From positions 1 through 27,962 of the forward strand of contig CAZRQL010000037.1 of assembly GCA_964602415.1 (NCBI GenBank): a stretch of 27,962 bases of DNA. The letters run 5' to 3'. Within the stretch, counting starts at the first letter, position 1; each line of letters starts with the position of its first letter. This DNA is from CAZRQL01 sp964602415. Lineage in GTDB: Bacteria > Bacteroidota > Bacteroidia > Cytophagales > Flammeovirgaceae. The position numbers were made by a program, and so were the translations under genes. Under the pieces are notes generated by a model. That model had not been told where the DNA came from and searched no databases. It saw only the letters and a program-made list of their open reading frames with translations. Below, one piece after another: positions 16,022 through 24,608 of this stretch.

Positions 16022-16738
16022 TCAAATCTGGAGCATATCTTTCATTCCAAAGACACCTTTTTTGCCCAAGAGCCACTCTGCCGCCAAGACAGCCCCCTGC
16101 GCAAAGCCTTCACGGTTGAAAGCCGTGTGAGTCAAAGCAATTTGGTCTATTTTACTGTCAAATTTGAAGGTGTGCGTGCCGGGAATATTATCTTGCCGTA
16201 TAGCCGTGATAGACAATTTATTGGGGGTGATACCTTCAATATTCAAGTTCCAACCCGTAAATCCGGGTAAATATGGTAAAACGCTGTTTGCCAATGTAAT
16301 AGCAGTACCTGAAGGAGCGTCTAACTTATGAATATGGTGAATCTCTTCTATTTCAGGTCTGTATTGTTCAAAGCGACTCATTAGTGCGGCCATTTGCTTG
16401 CAGAGTTCAAAAAACAGGTTTACCCCAAGGCTGAAATTGGACGAATAGAACAAAGCACCTTGACGACTATTAACCTGCTGAACCACATATTCCCATTTTG
16501 AAAGCCAGCCAGTCGAACCGCAAACCACCGGCAGATTGCCCTTGAGACACTTGAGAATATTTTCAACAGCACTGTCAGGAGAAGTAAACTCGATCGCTAC
16601 CTGTGCCTGAGCAGCCAAACGCTCGAAGTCCGATACATTGTTTTCGCCGATGCGTCCCACAATTTCATGCGAGCGAGAGAGCGCGGCAACCTCAACGGCT
16701 TTGCCCATTTTTCCGTAACCCAACAAAAGAATTTTCAT
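16022..16738 (-). CDS. dapB: 4-hydroxy-tetrahydrodipicolinate reductase
   Basis: 238 residues, a usual length for the Bacteroidota form. A cytoplasmic NAD(P)H enzyme of lysine and meso-diaminopimelate synthesis, feeding peptidoglycan. The nucleotide-binding loop is GYGKMG (7-12) and the active-site segment is HHIHKLDAPSGTA (134-146), with Lys138. Other family stretches are CGSTGW (73-78) and SSNFSLGVN (99-107). The ATG overlaps the hemE stop in an ATGA four-base overlap (16735-16738), so translation is probably coupled to hemE. Confidence 0.96.
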   Translation of the reverse strand: MKILLLGYGKMGKAVEVAALSRSHEIVGRIGENNVSDFERLAAQAQVAIEFTSPDSAVENILKCLKGNLPVVCGSTGWLSKWEYVVQQVNSRQGALFYSSNFSLGVNLFFELCKQMAALMSRFEQYRPEIEEIHHIHKLDAPSGTAITLANSVLPYLPGFTGWNLNIEGITPNKLSITAIRQDNIPGTHTFKFDSKIDQIALTHTAFNREGFAQGAVLAAEWLLGKKGVFGMKDMLQI

Positions 16739-17766
16739 ACGCTCGGCCTCATTTTTTGGCTGTAAGATTTGACTTCTTCGATGAAAATTTGGACGTTTTT
16801 AAAGTCCACATCGGGATAAACCCCATGCCCCAAATTGGCAATATGACGCTCATTCCCAAACGATTCCAACATCTCTCTGGTTGAGCGAATCACCTCTTCG
16901 GGTTTGCCGTATAGGGCACAGGGATCCAAATTGCCTTGCAAAACTTTGTTGGGAATCAGTTGGCGCGACTCGCTTGCGTCCATATTCCAATCCAAACCCA
17001 CCGCTTGGCAATCAAGTTGGGCAAAATCTGTACGGGCAAAATACGCGCCTTTGGCAAAAACTATTTTTGGCGCAGCAATAGAGTTGCAGATTTGGTCAAT
17101 GTAGGGCAAAGCAAACTCTTTGTAATGTGCCGGCGGCAAAATTCCAGCCCAAGAGTCAAATAGCTGAACCACATCGGCACCGGCTTGTACTTGCCCTTTG
17201 AGGTAGTTGATGGTGGTTTGGGTTATTTTTTGTAGCAAGCTATGGCACAAAGTTGGCTCGGTGTACATCAAGCGTCTGGCATTGGAAAAAGTCTTAGAGC
17301 CTTTGCCTTCGGTCATATAGCAAAAAATAGTAAACGGTGCACCGGCGAAGCCTATCAAAGGCACGCGGCCATTGAGTGCCGCCTTGGTCAGCCGAATGGC
17401 TTGGAAAACGTACTCGTAAGCATCTGCCGAGGCAACCTCCAACCGATCTACATCAGCTTGATTTTCAACAATCTGAGGGAAATACGGGCCTTTTTGTTCT
17501 ACCATCTCATAGGGCAAGCCCATTGCTTCAGGCACAACAAGAATATCGGAAAAAATAATAGCCGCATCAACTTCCAAAATATCAACAGGTTGCAAAGTTA
17601 CCTCGCAAGCCAACTCAGGGGTCTTAACCATTTCGATAAAGCCGGAAACACTCTTGCGAACAGCTCGATATTGTGGCAAAATCCTGCCGGCTTGCCTCAT
17701 AAGCCAAACAGGTGCGCGCTCGGTTTGCTCGCCGCGCAGGGTGCGCAGCAAAAGATCATTCTGCAT
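16735..17766 (-). CDS. hemE: Uroporphyrinogen decarboxylase
   Basis: 343 residues. A cytoplasmic enzyme that removes four carboxyl groups from uroporphyrinogen III to give coproporphyrinogen III in heme synthesis. Family signatures: PVWLMRQAGR (19-28), catalytic Asp74 in FSDIL, GFAGAPFT (139-146) with Tyr150, the DSWAG segment and NLGHGVYPD near the end. It overlaps dapB by four bases. A consensus promoter lies just upstream, so hemE-dapB and perhaps the TPR gene form one transcript. No other heme gene is present. Confidence 0.97.
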   Translation of the reverse strand: MQNDLLLRTLRGEQTERAPVWLMRQAGRILPQYRAVRKSVSGFIEMVKTPELACEVTLQPVDILEVDAAIIFSDILVVPEAMGLPYEMVEQKGPYFPQIVENQADVDRLEVASADAYEYVFQAIRLTKAALNGRVPLIGFAGAPFTIFCYMTEGKGSKTFSNARRLMYTEPTLCHSLLQKITQTTINYLKGQVQAGADVVQLFDSWAGILPPAHYKEFALPYIDQICNSIAAPKIVFAKGAYFARTDFAQLDCQAVGLDWNMDASESRQLIPNKVLQGNLDPCALYGKPEEVIRSTREMLESFGNERHIANLGHGVYPDVDFKNVQIFIEEVKSYSQKMRPSV

Positions 17767-17783
17767 TTTTTTAGTCTAAACGA

Positions 17784-17817
17784 CAAAAATAAGCAATTCA
17801 ACACTCAATCCGGTCAA
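17784..17817 (-). promoter_or_regulatory. Bacteroidota promoter for hemE-dapB
   Basis: On the minus strand, TTG (17817-17815), a 23-base spacer and TATTTTTG (17791-17784) match the TTG-N17-23-TAnnTTTG pattern exactly. The -7 element lies 17 bases before the hemE ATG, predicting a leader of about 10 bases. Confidence 0.5.
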
Positions 17818-17911
17818 ATTGGGGCGTTATTGCGAATTTATTGCTCAACGCTTTACGAAGATGGGTAACCCTTGAAGTGAGTTATTCCTGATTTGATTGT
17901 TTTTGTTTTAT

Positions 17912-19453
17912 CTATTTCAAAACGGTAACTTCAATGTCTTCTTTGCCATTGCAAACTATCAAATAAGCTCCTGTTGGCAGCAAAGAGTTGTTGGTATCCC
18001 TGCCATCCCACTTTGCGGGTATAAGGAGCTGGTTTCTGAGCACCCCAAACTTATCATATATCTTGGCCAAGCCTTGTTGAGAAATATACACAAAATCATC
18101 AATACCATCGCCGTCGGGGGTGATAACGACACTTCCACAGTGCTCATTGCGCACAACTTGGACAGTCTCTTCTCTTGAACTGCATTGTAGGGCATCTCTA
18201 ACCACAAAACTATACACACCCACAGGCAAGTCTTCTATGTTCTCATCGGTATAACGATGCACCATTCCATTGGACAAATTGGCAAACTCATAACTGAGGG
18301 GAGCCATCAAGCCGCTCAGACTACTTTTTTGTACTTTGACATTTCCCCCTTTATCACATTTAGCCGGCTCTACCTCAAAAACAATCTGTTGAGGTTCAAA
18401 TAAATAGTCCTCCAACGTAATGCTTTCTACATGTTGACAGCCTTCTTTGGAGGTGAGCTTGACAAAATAAGTTCCCGCCTCTTGAACGACTGCCTTTGGG
18501 CTACGCTCTCCATTGCTCCATTCATAATAAGCCCAGCCCTGAGGGGAAATAAGTTCTACGACCCGGCAATTTAACTTTTGATATTCAATAGGTTTGATAT
18601 TCAATTCAACTGCTCTGACCTCAAAAGTATCAATGGCTGTACAGCCTGAAGCATCAGCAAATTCCAGCCAATAAGTACCCTCTTGGGTATAGGCTGTAAA
18701 ATTGCCCGAGTTTCCGTCAGACCAACGATAATAACTAAGATTGGGTCTGGCAGATACCGATACAGGGGTAGAAGAGCAGATATAATAAATTTTCGCAAGA
18801 CCGGAAACAGGGCGGCGTTTTACGCTTACCGCAAAAGTGTAACTCTCAATACACAAATCTGTATGAACGGTAACGACATAGCTCTTAGGTGCAGACTTAC
18901 TTAGATCTATTACCCCTGTGTTTTTGTCCAACACCAGCCCTGAAGGTTGGGCAGTAAAACTTACTTCGCCCAACAATCCCAATTCACCTATATTAGGATT
19001 GTAAGTACCTGAAAAGCAGATATCTTTAGGGAATTTAATAGATGGATTTAAGTAGGATATTGCTGTAAGTTTGCTTTCTCCCCCATTTTTAAATGTCTTT
19101 TTGTCATCTAGAAAAGTTGCTTCTGTAAGTTTGACACATCCTTGACTAAAAACCCTAATATGTAAAAGCTCATTTTCTTCAAAACCTTCGGATGTTGATG
19201 TTTTGCCATATACTTTAATAACCGTAGGCTTGTCTTCCCATACGCCCCACCCTGCACATCTGGCGTATCCAAGTGAATCATAGAAAAAACCAATTTTATC
19301 GCCTGTACTCAGACCAAGGCCGTCTTGGTGTAAATCATTATCTATCCTGATGGTATGAACTTTATCGGTAGCCACAAAGTCCCACTGACCATAAGCAAAA
19401 AAACTGATATGCGTGCAATATAATATGAAAGTTAAACTGATAATCTGTCTCAT
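17912..19453 (-). CDS. Secreted protein with gliding-motility/CHU_C-type C-terminal domain
   Basis: 513 residues from the ATG at 19453; the frame is open to 19483, but MRQIISLTFILYC is the signal-peptide start. After the signal peptide comes a region of beta-rich modules. Two resemble PKD/Ig-like repeats with a 'YYRWSDGNSG...GTYWLEF...GCTA' and 'YYEWSNGERS...GTYFVKL...GC' pattern. The last 70-80 residues (VVITPDGDGIDDF..., KIYDKFG, AKWDGRD, LPTGAYLIV) match the CHU_C/gliding-motility-associated C-terminal domain that directs cargo to type IX secretion. The protein is probably a cell-surface adhesin or structural protein; no catalytic site is seen. It is divergent from the T9SS gene at 19611. 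Confidence 0.82.
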   Translation of the reverse strand: MRQIISLTFILYCTHISFFAYGQWDFVATDKVHTIRIDNDLHQDGLGLSTGDKIGFFYDSLGYARCAGWGVWEDKPTVIKVYGKTSTSEGFEENELLHIRVFSQGCVKLTEATFLDDKKTFKNGGESKLTAISYLNPSIKFPKDICFSGTYNPNIGELGLLGEVSFTAQPSGLVLDKNTGVIDLSKSAPKSYVVTVHTDLCIESYTFAVSVKRRPVSGLAKIYYICSSTPVSVSARPNLSYYRWSDGNSGNFTAYTQEGTYWLEFADASGCTAIDTFEVRAVELNIKPIEYQKLNCRVVELISPQGWAYYEWSNGERSPKAVVQEAGTYFVKLTSKEGCQHVESITLEDYLFEPQQIVFEVEPAKCDKGGNVKVQKSSLSGLMAPLSYEFANLSNGMVHRYTDENIEDLPVGVYSFVVRDALQCSSREETVQVVRNEHCGSVVITPDGDGIDDFVYISQQGLAKIYDKFGVLRNQLLIPAKWDGRDTNNSLLPTGAYLIVCNGKEDIEVTVLK

Positions 19454-19517
19454 CTCCAATTGATTTGTCTTGCATGAATACAAAATTTTCTTTGTTATGT
19501 AACCTTAGAAAAAATTG

Positions 19518-19548
19518 TTGGCTACTGGCCACTTCGGAACTATATTTG
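19518..19548 (+). promoter_or_regulatory. Consensus Bacteroidota promoter for the T9SS cargo gene
   Basis: TTG (19518-19520), a 20-base spacer and TATATTTG (19541-19548) match the TTG-N17-23-TAnnTTTG pattern exactly. RNA would start about 19555, with a leader of roughly 55-60 bases. Confidence 0.6.
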
Positions 19549-19610
19549 TCATTGTATGTGAAGCGATTTGTCGCTGAGTTTCGTCAAATTTTTAATTCAC
19601 TAAATTTTGA

Positions 19611-20717
19611 ATGTTTATGAGGTCAATTATACCTATTTTATTAATTTCAGTTTTTCACACGGTCATCCTTGCTCAAAGTTTACAGTTTGTCAGTCCCCAA
19701 AAGTCCTTGACAGCTACTTACTTGAATGATGCACACATCAGGCTCAACATAAAAAATATTAGTTCGAGTCCTGTCAGTGTAAAAGTTAAACGAATCCCGA
19801 TAGAAGTAGTACCTGAACACATAAGCTATTTTTGCTGGACGGCTTGTTATGAGCCTGTAGTGTCAGAGAGCCCAACATCCGAAACCATAGCCGCAGGTGG
19901 CACAATAGATATCTTTGAAGCCTCTTTAAGTTTCGAACGCAGTAAGCGCGACAAAAATATAGGGGTTTCTGTGATACGCTATTGCTTTTTCAATGAAAAA
20001 TCACCTTCTGATTCTATATGTATAGACCTGACTTTCAATATCACTGCGCCTAAATCAAGTATTGTTTTGAGGGACCCGCAACTCGTTGCCACCCACAGCT
20101 ACGAAGAGGACGGTGAGGCTAAAATATCAATAGAAAATTTCTCAAGTTCCCCCATAACAGTAAAGACCACTATGAAAAAGATTTCTGGGCCGGCGAGCCA
20201 TTTGCCTTATATGTGTTTTACCAATTGTTACACGCCGGAGGTATTTGAGAGTCCCGACACCGAAACTTTAGCACCCGGTACAATAAACGATAAATTTATT
20301 GGGCATTTGAACGTTGCTGTAAAAAGCGATGATGCCATAGGCAAATCAGTGGTCAAGTTTTGTTTTGTCAATGTAAACAACACCAGTGATTCGGTTTGCG
20401 CGGACGTTATTTTCAATGTTACCAAGGCCACAGGATTGGAGGATGGAAGCATTAGCATAAATGGCATGAAAATATCACCTGCCTATCCAAATCCTGCTTC
20501 TGATTTTGTTAATATCAACTATAGTATGCCTTTGCGGGTGGAAAGGGCTTACTTAGAAGTGTTTAGTTCGATTGGAAGAACGATTCGAACAGAGACCTTG
20601 GATCCATACAAACAATCTATCAAATTGGATGTGAGTAACTTCAAACCGGGAATATACTTCTACAGGGTTGTCGTCAATGGCAGACGCTCTGCTACACGTA
20701 GATTCGTAGTAAGATAG
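19611..20717 (+). CDS. T9SS type A sorting-domain protein with tandem four-cysteine domains
   Basis: 368 residues, or 366 if the ATG at 19617 is used; both keep the signal peptide (ends VILAQ, about 22). Two tandem copies of a domain of about 120 residues follow (24-145 and 150-271). Each has four cysteines: C75, C79, C125, C137 and C202, C206, C251, C263. Shared stretches include YFCWTACYEP against YMCFTNCYTP and SDSICIDLTFNIT against SDSVCADVIFNVT. The end (286-368; ISPAYPNPASDFV, SSIGRTI, LDVSNFKPGIYFYRV) is a type A sorting domain, so the protein should cross the outer membrane by type IX secretion. The function is unknown; a cell-surface or adhesin role is inferred. It converges on the ABC ATPase gene with a 10-base gap. 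Confidence 0.85.
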   Translation: MFMRSIIPILLISVFHTVILAQSLQFVSPQKSLTATYLNDAHIRLNIKNISSSPVSVKVKRIPIEVVPEHISYFCWTACYEPVVSESPTSETIAAGGTIDIFEASLSFERSKRDKNIGVSVIRYCFFNEKSPSDSICIDLTFNITAPKSSIVLRDPQLVATHSYEEDGEAKISIENFSSSPITVKTTMKKISGPASHLPYMCFTNCYTPEVFESPDTETLAPGTINDKFIGHLNVAVKSDDAIGKSVVKFCFVNVNNTSDSVCADVIFNVTKATGLEDGSISINGMKISPAYPNPASDFVNINYSMPLRVERAYLEVFSSIGRTIRTETLDPYKQSIKLDVSNFKPGIYFYRVVVNGRRSATRRFVVR

Positions 20718-20727
20718 TAAATGTAGC

Positions 20728-21423
20728 CTAACGGGTTTTTCCTTTGAAGATGTCAGATTCAATAAGCCCGTCTCTTAATTTTACGACCCTGTGGGCGTAT
20801 TCGGCTATGTCCTCTTCGTGTGTAACCATGATGATGGTGTTTCCTTGGCTGTGTAGCTCGTCGAAAAGAGCCATAATTCCATAGGATGTTTTGGTATCCA
20901 AATTTCCTGTGGGCTCGTCGGCCAAAATAATACTGGGGTTATTTACCAGAGCGCGGGCGATGGCTACCCTTTGGCGTTGGCCACCGGATAGTTCGTTGGG
21001 CTTGTGTTTGGCGCGGTCAGCAAGTCCCACGCTTTCAAGCACTTGGTAAGCCCTACTCAAACGCTGCTTGCTATTGTAGCCAGCATAGACCAGCGGCAAG
21101 GCCACATTTTCTAAGGCTGTGGAACGAGGCAAAAGATTGAAGGTTTGGAATACAAAGCCTATGTAGCGGTTGCGTATCTCTGCAAGTTGAGAGTCTGCCA
21201 TACGACTCACGTCTTGGCCATTAATAAAATAACTTCCGGATGTAGGCGAATCCAAACAGCCTATGATATTCATAAGTGTCGATTTACCCGAACCTGAAGG
21301 CCCCATAAAAGCGACGTACTCACCCTTTTGAATGGATATATCAATGGATTTAAGTGCCTCTACGGTTTCGCTACCCATCTTATAGACTTTGCGGATAGCC
21401 TGTGTGAGAATAACTTGGGACAT
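20728..21423 (-). CDS. ABC transporter ATP-binding protein, LolD/MacB type
   Basis: 231 residues, a single nucleotide-binding domain. Walker A GPSGSGKST (41-49), Q-loop Gln93 (FVFQTFNLLP), signature LSGGQ (145-149), Walker B ILADEP (166-171) and H-loop His202 (VTHEE). The MNIIGCLDSPTSG and FQTFNLLPRSTALENV stretches are typical of the LolD/MacB/FtsE group, which powers lipoprotein release or export with a FtsX-like permease. No permease gene adjoins it in this window, so the partner must be encoded elsewhere. An imperfect -7 element, CATATTTG, lies at 21454-21447 on the minus strand, without a TTG at the right distance. Confidence 0.93.
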   Translation of the reverse strand: MSQVILTQAIRKVYKMGSETVEALKSIDISIQKGEYVAFMGPSGSGKSTLMNIIGCLDSPTSGSYFINGQDVSRMADSQLAEIRNRYIGFVFQTFNLLPRSTALENVALPLVYAGYNSKQRLSRAYQVLESVGLADRAKHKPNELSGGQRQRVAIARALVNNPSIILADEPTGNLDTKTSYGIMALFDELHSQGNTIIMVTHEEDIAEYAHRVVKLRDGLIESDIFKGKTR

Positions 21424-21566
21424 AAGAGATACGTCTGAATTAGACGCAAATATGGTTTATTTTCAACGAATCACAGGCTTTGTCGGGACTTAGATACATT
21501 ATCTTTCGACGAGCAGCGAAGCAAGAAAAAGTATCTCTCTGTGGTTGTTTGTCTTATGTTTGCGAT

Positions 21567-22733
21567 ATGGAACTCTTAGAGGTAAATAGTGCCGCTACAC
21601 GTAAGGAATTTTTAGAAATGGCCGCAAGGCTTCACAAAGGCCGCAAAGGTTGGATTCGTCCACTTGATAAGGACATAGAGGCGGTTTTTGACCCGACAAA
21701 AAACAAATCTTTTCAACACGGCGAGGCCATAAGGTGGCTCTTGCAGGACGGAAGTAAAACCATAGGCAGGGTTGCCGCTTTCATCAACCACAAAACAGCC
21801 CTCAAAGACAACGATTATCCGGTGGGAGGAATGGGTTTTTTTGAGTGTATAGACGACCAAAGTGCTGCAAATAAACTGTTTGCTCAGTGCCAGAGTTGGT
21901 TGTCTGAGAGAGGCATGGAAGCCATGGAAGGCCCCATAAACTTTGGGGAGCGAGACCGATGGTGGGGGTTATTGGTGGAGGGATTTGACCTTGAGCCTGT
22001 TTATTGCATGCCGCATAACCCACCTTATTATCAGAAACTTTTTGAAAACTATGGATTTAAGGATTATTTTCGGCAACTAACTTTTTCCCGCCCTTGTGCA
22101 CACCCGATTGGAGCAAAAGCCGCTCGAAAAGCAGAAATACTCAGCAAAGACCCTTTGTATCGGTTTGAGCATTTCTCTTTTGAACAACAAGAAAAATATA
22201 TCGACGCTTTTGTTTCTGTTTACAACCAATCTTGGTCAAAAATCACCGGTACAGCCGCCCTTACTCATGAGAAGGTTGCCACTTTGTTTAAAGAAATAAA
22301 ACCTATTTTAGATCCGCCCTTCATACTGTTTGGCTTCTATGACCAAGAACCTATCGCGCTTTTTGTACAGATTCCTGACTTCAACCAAATAGTAAAAAGG
22401 CTCAACGGCAAGTTTGGTTGGTATGAAAAACTGATAGCCGCTTATCATATCTACATGAAAACCAACCGAAAACTATACGGCGTTGTTTTCGGTGTGATTC
22501 CATCGTTTCAGGGCAAGGGCGTAGATGGCGGACTGGTTGCTCACTCCAGCCAGACCCACTACGACCTGCGACGCTACGACTCGATTGATATGAATTGGGT
22601 AGGAGATTTCAATCCTCTAATGATAGCCGTCTGCAAGCAAATAGGTGCTCAGGTGTCTAAGCAACACATCACCTACCGCAAACTATTTGACCCTTCAAAG
22701 CCTTTCGAGCGAATGAAACCGATAACACGCTAA
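21567..22733 (+). CDS. GNAT-fold-like conserved protein (YghO-like)
   Basis: 388 residues from the ATG at 21567; the frame is open from 21480, but the 29 extra codons have no visible homology-like features. Family stretches are GPINFGERDRWWGLLVEGFD, PHNPPYYQKLFENYGF and, near the end, VVFGVIPSFQGKGVDGGLV, the latter like the acetyl-CoA-binding loop of GNAT acetyltransferases (Q/R-x-x-G-x-G). This resembles the YghO-type conserved proteins of about 380-400 residues. The substrate is unknown. A TATGTTTG stretch at 21555-21562 is too close to the ATG to be its promoter. The stop overlaps that of the convergent gene. Confidence 0.7.
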   Translation: MELLEVNSAATRKEFLEMAARLHKGRKGWIRPLDKDIEAVFDPTKNKSFQHGEAIRWLLQDGSKTIGRVAAFINHKTALKDNDYPVGGMGFFECIDDQSAANKLFAQCQSWLSERGMEAMEGPINFGERDRWWGLLVEGFDLEPVYCMPHNPPYYQKLFENYGFKDYFRQLTFSRPCAHPIGAKAARKAEILSKDPLYRFEHFSFEQQEKYIDAFVSVYNQSWSKITGTAALTHEKVATLFKEIKPILDPPFILFGFYDQEPIALFVQIPDFNQIVKRLNGKFGWYEKLIAAYHIYMKTNRKLYGVVFGVIPSFQGKGVDGGLVAHSSQTHYDLRRYDSIDMNWVGDFNPLMIAVCKQIGAQVSKQHITYRKLFDPSKPFERMKPITR

Positions 22734-22996
22734 GAGATAAGGTAGTAGTAAGCTATCGCTACCATCATCCCAAAAATAACCACCCTTCTCCAAAGCATGG
22801 CACTGTCATGGTGAGCCCTAACTTCGCGTCTGAAAGCTGCCGAAATTCGGGATTTGATGGCTTGCGGGTCGTTGGGGTGAGTCTGCTCTCGTTCTTTGGC
22901 GCGCTCGCTCAGGGGGTCATAGTAGCGAGGTTGGTACTCAAACTGCTTGGGGTCAGGTAGTTTGAAGATGAATCTAAATTTTTTAACCGGTTTCAT
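22730..22996 (-). CDS. Small C-terminally anchored protein, Bacteroidota-type
   Basis: 88 residues from the ATG at 22996; the frame is open to 23071, but the family-like start is MKPVKKFRFIFKLPDPKQ, so the upstream part is rejected. The polar, charged N-terminal half includes FEYQPRYYDPLSERAKE, and a single transmembrane segment closes the protein (about 68-87). Similar small proteins with a 'KFRFIFKLP.P..F.Y.PRYYDP' opening occur in Bacteroidota, as far as I recall, without known function. The stop codon shares bases with the convergent GNAT-like gene (22730-22733). It is divergent from the HlyD-like gene. Confidence 0.65.
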   Translation of the reverse strand: MKPVKKFRFIFKLPDPKQFEYQPRYYDPLSERAKEREQTHPNDPQAIKSRISAAFRREVRAHHDSAMLWRRVVIFGMMVAIAYYYLIS

Positions 22997-23164
22997 AATC
23001 CTGTATTGTTGAGATGGTTGCGTAAAGATACTAACCTTTGTGAGTATCTTTTTTATCTTACTATCCAACATTGAGTACTATGCTTTGACAAATCATTGCA
23101 AATTAGATTTCAGTGCTGTTTATTATTTTACTAATTTCGTCTTCTGATTTAAAATACATAAGCA

Positions 23165-24604
23165 ATGCCGTCTTACACAAATTCACCGGTTGAGGAAAAT
23201 GTGCACTACAGAGAGAGTTTGGCCACCATGAAAACACTGCACACACCGCGTTATTATCGAGTGTTGGCGTATTGGCTGGTGGGGGTTTCTTTGACCATAT
23301 TGGTTACGCTATTTTTTCCATGGCAGCAAAACATCCGTGCCAGTGGGGTTTTAACGGCTTTTTATCCCAAAGACCGCCCGCAAGTTGTCCCCAGTGTGAT
23401 AGCGGGAAAGATATCCGATTGGAAAATACGCGAAGGACAGCACGTAAACAAAGGCGACACGTTGGTTGTCATTGCTGAGGTCAAAGATGCGTATTTTGAC
23501 CCTAACTTATTGCTTAGGACTCAGCAGATGATAGAAGCCAAACGCAGCAGCATCAAATCCAAACAAGATAAAATCCAAGCCTACAGAGAACAAATCATCG
23601 CTCTAAACAATAGTATGAGACTCAAATTGTCTCAAACGCAAAACAAGATCATACAAGCAAAAGACAAATTGATGAGCGACAGCGCGGACTTTGAGGCCGC
23701 CAAGATAGATTACAAATTGTCTAAACGTCAGATGGACGGTGCTGACAGTATGTTTCTTGGGGGTGCGTTTTCTTTGAAGAGGTACGAAGATGCCAGAATG
23801 AAGTTTCAGTCGGCTAATGCTAAACTAATCTCGGCAGAAAATAAAGTCAATATAGCCCGCAACGAACTCACCATAGCCATCACAGAACTCGATGCCGTCA
23901 AAGCTGATATGTTTTCTAAAATTTATAAAACCGAATCTGAACTCAATGCCACCGAGGCCGAATACTTTGAAGCACAAGAAAGTTTGGCCAAATTAGAAAA
24001 CCAATATTCCAATTACAGCATCCGAAATGAGCAGTATGTCATCCGTGCCCCTCAATTTGGCTACGTGGTACAGACCTACAAAGCAGGTATAGGCGAAATA
24101 GTAAAGGAAGGAGAAGCCTTGTTGTCTATCATGCCCGATAGTGTCAAAATGGCGGTTGAGCTTTATGTCAGGGCAATGGATGTACCTCTTTTGGATAGCG
24201 GGCGACATGTTAGATTGCAGTTTGACGGCTGGCCGGCGTTTCAGTTTTCGGGTTGGCCGAGCGTGGCAGTGGGGACTTTTGGTGGACGGGTTGAGGTGAT
24301 AGACCGTGTGGCCGATGAAAGCGGTAAATTCAGGGTTTTGATTGTGCAGCAAAACCGTATCAGGCGGGATGGCACACCAGACCACCACGACAATTGGCCG
24401 CGAGAGCTGCGCTTGGGTTCGTCTGTGTTGGGTTGGGTATTGCTCGATGATGTGCCGATCTATTATGAAATATGGAGGCAACTCAACGGATTCCCACCAA
24501 GTTTGGAAAATAAAGACTTCAGCACCGACAAAGAATACCCTAAAGAAAAGAACTCTCTGCCCAAAGAAATGAAACCCCAGAAAAAACAGTCTATAAAACT
24601 TTAA
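23165..24604 (+). CDS. HlyD-family membrane fusion protein
   Basis: 479 residues. A cytoplasmic N-terminus is followed by one membrane segment (about 33-51), a lipoyl-like half-motif (about 70-110: VVPSVIAGKISDWKIREGQ), a long coiled-coil hairpin (115-290), the second lipoyl half (about 303-338: RAPQFGYVVQTYKAGIGE) and a beta-barrel domain. Such adaptors bridge an inner-membrane pump to TolC in type I secretion or drug efflux. No ABC transporter with a peptidase domain and no TolC lie next to it, so its partner is elsewhere. The lysine-rich tail (KEMKPQKKQSIKL) is uncommon. Its stop lies 4 bases before the mnmE start codon. Confidence 0.87.
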   Translation: MPSYTNSPVEENVHYRESLATMKTLHTPRYYRVLAYWLVGVSLTILVTLFFPWQQNIRASGVLTAFYPKDRPQVVPSVIAGKISDWKIREGQHVNKGDTLVVIAEVKDAYFDPNLLLRTQQMIEAKRSSIKSKQDKIQAYREQIIALNNSMRLKLSQTQNKIIQAKDKLMSDSADFEAAKIDYKLSKRQMDGADSMFLGGAFSLKRYEDARMKFQSANAKLISAENKVNIARNELTIAITELDAVKADMFSKIYKTESELNATEAEYFEAQESLAKLENQYSNYSIRNEQYVIRAPQFGYVVQTYKAGIGEIVKEGEALLSIMPDSVKMAVELYVRAMDVPLLDSGRHVRLQFDGWPAFQFSGWPSVAVGTFGGRVEVIDRVADESGKFRVLIVQQNRIRRDGTPDHHDNWPRELRLGSSVLGWVLLDDVPIYYEIWRQLNGFPPSLENKDFSTDKEYPKEKNSLPKEMKPQKKQSIKL

Positions 24605-24608
24605 ACCA

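Noticed and set aside
17242..17868. Long open frame on the plus strand opposite hemE
   Set aside because: It is a shadow of the hemE coding sequence with no family-like motifs or start context.
21555..21562. Perfect TAnnTTTG element (TATGTTTG) before the GNAT-like gene
   Set aside because: It ends 5 bases before the ATG, so transcription would start after the start codon, and the upstream TTG is only 7 bases away.
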